Source of the DNA: Branchiostoma floridae
Taxonomy: Eukaryota > Chordata > Leptocardii > Amphioxiformes > Branchiostomatidae
DNA length: 64,000 nt
NCBI RefSeq assembly: GCF_000003815.2
Contig: NC_049995.1
Coordinates: forward strand, 12,505,436 to 12,569,435
Direction: 5' to 3'
Of the stretch, positions 59,442-64,000 are shown piece by piece (the stretch's first letter is position 1; each line of letters begins with the position of its first letter). Under the pieces are notes generated by a model that saw only the letters and a list, made by a program, of their open reading frames with translations, was not told the origin of the DNA and made no database searches. Position numbers and translations under genes: made by a program.

Positions 59442-60821
59442 ATGTCAGCAAGAATGACCAACCTCTATTGCACAGTTCTTCTCTGTGTTTGTTTCTTGTC
59501 TACTGTTCTTCCTCAAGGTAAGCATTTACAACAGTTTTAGACGTATTTACGGACAAGATTGTAAAATGACAGTATGTAGTTTTTGATATTGTAGCTCAGT
59601 TATTGTGAAAGTAGTCTACATTCATTTGTCCAATCAAATTTATTACCTCTGTTAGAAAGTTTTATTCGGTAGCGTTTGTGAGTGTGTGTATGTGTTGTGT
59701 GCGTGTGTGTGTTGTGTGCGTGCGTGCGTGCATGTATCTAATTTCACGCCAAGGGTAAGAAAGAGGATAATATGTAAATAGCTTAATAGATTCTACATAT
59801 GATTAGATGATAACCATCCAAATCTAATTCGCATAACTAATTAGGCATCATTCGTAGCTTGGGAAAATGACAGCTCAGAGACGACGGTATTCTACCGGTT
59901 TCGACTTTAATTTGTCTTTCTCAAAAATGACAGAGATCGGACCACTCCTCCTTTTATACCTTTTCTGTGCCTTCCTGAGTTTACGATATTGACCAATCAG
60001 CGTAAAGGGTTTCGTTTTGCCCTGGATATAGCTATAGGCTAGGTTGCCCTGATCTGAAGGTCTAGTTCACTATGCACTGAGTAGTAGCTAGGTTAGGTTG
60101 CCCTGTGCGTCCTCCAGGTCAGTCTGTTTATCGCATAACTAATTCATGATTACCACACGATGCGCAGGTACAGCTGGTGGTACGATATTTGAAAAGGAGG
60201 TCGTGGATAAGCTTCTAGAAAACTACTCCACCGACGCCCGGCCCGGCAAACCGCCATTGGACATCACCACCATTTATATTGACGTAGTATTGGCCCAAAT
60301 TCAGCAACTGGTAAGAACAGCTGATTTTCTACTACAGATCTTACTTCTACTATCTGCTACTACAGTACATGTACTGTTACTTCTACAAGTAGTACTACAT
60401 CTGCGGCTGCTATACTTTAAATATTCTACTACTACAGATATTACTACCACTCCTTCTACATGTATGTTACTTAGTCTATTACTACAACAAGTATACGTAT
60501 TACTGCATTTACTGCTGCTGCTACTACTACTACCACCACCACCACCACCACTACTACTACTACTACTATCACTGCTAAATATGCTTAGACTATTACTACA
60601 TGTACAAGTAGTGCTACAACTGCTACTACTTTTACTATTAATACTAATACTACTACTACTACCACCATAACGTCTGCTACTACATGTACTATTTATTGCC
60701 ACACGCATTACTGCACAAAATGCTGCTACTACTGCTGCTACTATTAGTACTGCTACTACTACTACCGCTACTACTAATAATGATAATAATCCTACTGCTA
60801 CTGATTCTGTTGTTGCTGTTG

Positions 60822-60852
<31 letters not shown>

Positions 60853-63632
60853 AACTCATCCACTACTACTTCCACCGCTACTACTACTTCTAAGCTGGTG
60901 TTTGTCTATCATCAAATATTGTTTATCAAACTGTTCCACCATTTTGTACCTCCTTCTGTGTGTGTTTATGTGCTTTGTTATGTTGTGCCCTTAGGCTAAA
61001 CTGAATCATACCTTAAAAGTTCACACCCTTTCAATGCTAATTATGAACATAGTGGTGCATATTTCAAAATTGATGAGTGCATTTAAAAAACTATCGTCAT
61101 TCCATTCTTATAAAATAGAAGCGTATTATGTATTTTTATTTGTGTGCTGGTAGATAATCTGCATTTACGATTATAGTAATCAGTGTGCATGTTGTTGTTT
61201 GTATTTATTCGTAAGTACTGTTATAATACATGTAATGTACATGTATTTTATATTTTTCCTGTTTTTATTTACCAGGATGCCGTGGAACAGGTTCTTACAT
61301 CAAATCTATGGGTACGACAGGTAAATGTCAACCATAATGCTGACATAGAATCATTGTAATATTTCACCTAGTACACTGTTACTTATACTGCCGATTCTGG
61401 TCATTTGATCGGCATATTTTGGGGTTCAACATGTGTTACAACTTGGTATTTTTTCCCGATTAGCCGTATGGGCTTTGCAAATATGGGGTTCATTATACCA
61501 TGAAGCTAATGGGATTTCAAAATTCTTTGCAATATACTAGTACCGATTTTTGCTACAAAGTGTATTGCAATAACCCGGTTTCTACTGTACAGTATATTGA
61601 ACTTTACCCGGATTGGAAATCACATTATGTTAATCTTTATTATGATTGAAATATTTTTATTGATAAGCGGATTAATCGAATAACTACTCATTTACTCATT
61701 GATTGATTGAATTTATACATTGATTGATTGATTGATTGGTTGACTGATTTTACTCATTGATTGATTGACAGTCATGGAATGATGACCATCTCACCTGGAA
61801 CCCCGAAGAGAACGGTAACGTCACTGCAGTCTACGTCAACAGCGAGAACATCTGGCGGCCAGACACCATCCTGTACAATAGGTAAGGCCACTCTGACTAT
61901 ATTTTATGGGTTACACCCGTGCGTGCATTGATTTTTGCCTGTTAAAAAAGCAACGTGTCATTCGGCAGAATTCCTGGTCAAGAATTTTATGCTTGTCAGA
62001 GGAGCTGCTCTCCATGGTAAGAGGGCACATGGTCAGTGCATGGTGCCATATCGAGCTTGTTTCCCTCTTTAAACAAAACTGGCGATAAAGAAACATTATT
62101 GGCAACGATTGTACCTTACAGTCTTACTGGAGTTGAATATAACTTGTCATTAGACAAACCAAGTCTAGGAAACATGCATTCTTGTTCATATGTTTCTTGT
62201 TCAAATGATAGTAGTATCATAAAGATTGAGGATGTTAGGAAAATGATGCATGTTGATGTCAAATGGCCTTCAAGCTTCATATTCAAAATCTATCGTCAAC
62301 AGGATTCACGATGAGGGTTTCTCCTCGACTCCGGACACCAACGCCATCATCAAGTATAACGGTGACGTGTTCTGGCCATATCCGGTCACCGCTCGGACAT
62401 CCTGCCTACTGGACATCAGTCTATTCCCCTACGACGTCCAAAGATGTCCGCTGGAGTTCGGCTCATGGACCTACAATGCTGAACAGCTCGCTTTGGTAAA
62501 CGTATCGCCAGAAGGGGACACTGAAGAGTTTATAGAGAACGGGGAGTNNNNNNNNNNNNNNNNNNNNNNNNNNNNNNNNNNNNNNNNNNNNNNNNNNNNN
62601 NNNNNNNNNNNNNNNNNNNNNNNNNNNNNNNNNNNNNNNNNNNNNNNTCCGAAAAAAACTTAATGTCCGGAGCCAAGTCCGGACTTGCAAAAAGCAATCT
62701 GTCACTTATATTCCCTTTTTTGTTCTAAACCATCTAAAACCTTCCATAGACAGTGAAATTTGCACTGGAAAAAGGCAAAAAACATTTCGTGTTTACACTG
62801 GCTGTATATAATTTGCATGTATTTTTCACATTGCATTTCAATTCATGCTAGAATGCAATTTTATATGCACCATGCGGACTTAAAGTCCGGACCTGAACCT
62901 GAACTGCTGGACCTGAATCCGGACCTGAACCTGAAGATGATTTTAGGTACGCACCACTATGGTATATGGCCGTACTTTCATACTCTGGAAGCCTCCATGC
63001 AGAGCATAGGCTCCGGCTACATCTTGGCGTTTTGTGAGGCGACCGCGAAACATAAAGAAAACGATACGAGCTAGAAAGCCCAATAAAACGCCTAAAACGT
63101 AAAATGATGTTGCCTAACCTCTGCCAGGAGAGTAGTATTAACTCTCATTAAAGACTCTCTCTACAAACTGTAGACAAACTGTGGACACTAGTTTTCAAAA
63201 GCGGATCTTATACTAGTAGGCAAAATTACTGCCTTTTATATGATAACCCTTAAACTGCCAAACCCGGATATATCCTGCACACATGTCCTTGATCCTGTGT
63301 GCCGCACCCGGACATATCCGGGATAGCGTATTCCAAGTAACAACTTTGCGCGCGTGTAGCGCACGAACCCTGGAAGTTAGGGACGTCAGCCTTGTTCAGG
63401 GGTTCCTTATTGGAGGTCAGCGGCCAACCCTGGCACTGATAGCATCTTATAGGGCTGAAACTCTAATGACATTATATGTCATTCCTCAGGACGATTCTTC
63501 GGAGGAATGATCCTGCTGATCACCCTCTCCTCAGTCATGACCATCTTCATCCTCGGTCTGCACTTCCGCGGTCCCAAACTCTACCCGGTCCCGATGTGGC
63601 TCCGTCCTGTGTTCTTCATGGGTCCTCCAAAG
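59442..63632 (+). CDS. Nicotinic acetylcholine receptor subunit (partial)
   Basis: Pentameric ligand-gated ion-channel subunit of the Cys-loop family. Exons: 59442-59517 (signal peptide MSARMTNLYCTVLLCVCFLS), 60168-60310, 61276-61320, 61772-61881, 62303 to the gap at 62548, then 63490-63632; visible junctions are GT-AG and in phase. The ligand-binding domain shows WNDDHLTWNPEE, IWRPDTILYNR and the 15-residue Cys-loop CLLDISLFPYDVQRC followed by PLEFGSWTY. The last exon gives TM3 (GGMILLITLSSVMTIFILGL) and HFRGPKLYPVPMWLRPVF, closest by eye to alpha9/alpha10-type subunits (HFCG...RPVPHWA). Loop C, TM1 and TM2 fall in or around the N gap, so the vicinal cysteines that define an alpha subunit cannot be seen. 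The large loop and TM4 lie beyond the right edge. Confidence 0.88.
59690..59740. repeat. GT/GTGC microsatellite
   Basis: GTGTGTGTGTTGTGTGCGTGCGTGCGTG in nAChR intron 1. Confidence 0.8.
60325..60895. repeat. CTA/TAC trinucleotide microsatellite
   Basis: Degenerate (CTA)n with CCA and TTA variants through nAChR intron 2, directly after exon 2. Long Leu- and Ser-rich open frames across it are artefacts of the triplet period. Confidence 0.9.
62548..62647. other. Assembly gap (100 N)
   Basis: Exactly 100 N, the usual placeholder for a gap of unknown size. It cuts nAChR exon 5; the exons for loop C, TM1 and TM2 are missing from the visible sequence. Confidence 0.98.
62648..63489. other. nAChR intron with a TCCGGAC-rich repeat
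   Basis: Inverted TCCGGAC words at 62665-62695 and 62870-62940 (GTCCGGACTT, AAGTCCGGAC, GAACCTGAAC runs) suggest a small foldback repeat. No exon recognised. Confidence 0.4.
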
Positions 63633-63865
63633 GTACCTGCATCTGTATCTGTTTCTGTATCTATACTTGAATACCACGGAAAAATTCATATTTCTCATGC
63701 AATTAGATAAACCATATATTATTGATTCCATTTGTCCTTATCTTTATAACTGTTTTAAGAAGCGAGAAGAAGTTGAACTTGTACATACTTGAATGTATTA
63801 GCATATGTAGAGATGATAAGATACCTTTTTTGTTGTTGTCAAAATTGTACCTTATCGCTAGCGCT

Positions 63866-64000
63866 ACGACCTGTACTTAGCTTGTTTGAGCACAAATGTA
63901 CAATAAAGGTCATTCATTCATTCATTCTATATAGCCGGTATAACGCAGCGCGGCAGCAGCTGGTTATATTACACTGAACGACCCGTCACACCTAATTTTT
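63866..64000. repeat. Two LINE 3' ends, the second running off the window
   Basis: 63866-63926 matches the LINE end at 59325-59395 with a (CATT)n tail. From 63930 TATAGCCGGTATAAC... GGCAGCAGCTGGTTATATTACAC matches the 3' end of the LINE at 37630, here also antisense. Confidence 0.6.

Noticed and set aside
60301-60893. Leu-rich and Ser-rich frames after nAChR exon 2
   Set aside because: They arise from the CTA/TAC microsatellite; the real exon ends at a donor at 60310.
1-64000. CRISPR arrays, bacterial operons, rRNA
   Set aside because: The sequence is eukaryotic with spliceosomal introns; tandem repeats here lack the repeat-spacer structure of CRISPR.

Overview
The window reads as a chordate nuclear genome and most likely an amphioxus (Branchiostoma). 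This is inferred from intron-rich genes closely similar in length to their human orthologues, many short inverted-repeat transposons, tandem arrays inside introns, a tyrosine-recombinase retroelement and an assembly style with N gaps. I could not run a database search, so the species is inference; the gene identities rest on recognisable protein sequence and on splice phases that agree at every junction.

Layout, left to right. 1-722: first coding exon of RIOK3 (minus). 723-1661: shared promoter. 1662-14064: complete squalene synthase gene FDFT1 (plus, 8 exons, 418 aa), whose fourth intron carries a 7.5 kb Ngaro/PAT-type tyrosine-recombinase retrotransposon (3768-11276, minus). 14065-17606: intergenic, with a piggyBac-type miniature element and long palindromes. 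17607-19415: single-exon protein of 21 C2H2 zinc fingers (plus). 20990-24720: 24-bp GC-rich minisatellite with two assembly gaps. 25700-31382: complete cathepsin B gene CTSB (minus, 332 aa) with two mutually exclusive versions of exon 4. 34574-45868: complete TAF5L gene (plus, 17 exons, 592 aa), in which three exon-intron junctions have been tandemly copied. 50185-56634: four-pass MARVEL/CMTM-like membrane protein (minus, 213 aa). 59442-63632: 5' part of a nicotinic acetylcholine receptor subunit (plus), with its middle lost in a gap.

Orientation alternates: RIOK3/FDFT1 and CTSB/TAF5L are head to head, FDFT1/CTSB and TAF5L/MARVEL are tail to tail. The convergent FDFT1-CTSB pair is also adjacent and convergent in human 8p23.1, so this looks like conserved chordate microsynteny, here with a zinc-finger gene and a minisatellite lodged between the two 3' ends. 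The genes are otherwise functionally unrelated: sterol synthesis, lysosomal proteolysis, SAGA-type transcription coactivation, membrane trafficking, ligand-gated channel.

Most striking: (1) the duplicated, phase-matched alternative exon following the active-site cysteine of CTSB, with a miniature transposon sitting in the short intron between the two copies; (2) three independent tandem amplifications of splice junctions within TAF5L, giving about 25 decoy-like 5' splice sites after exon 6 and stacked partial exons with acceptor sites before exons 10 and 16; (3) a recombinase-type inverted-repeat site at the internal junction of the Ngaro/PAT element.
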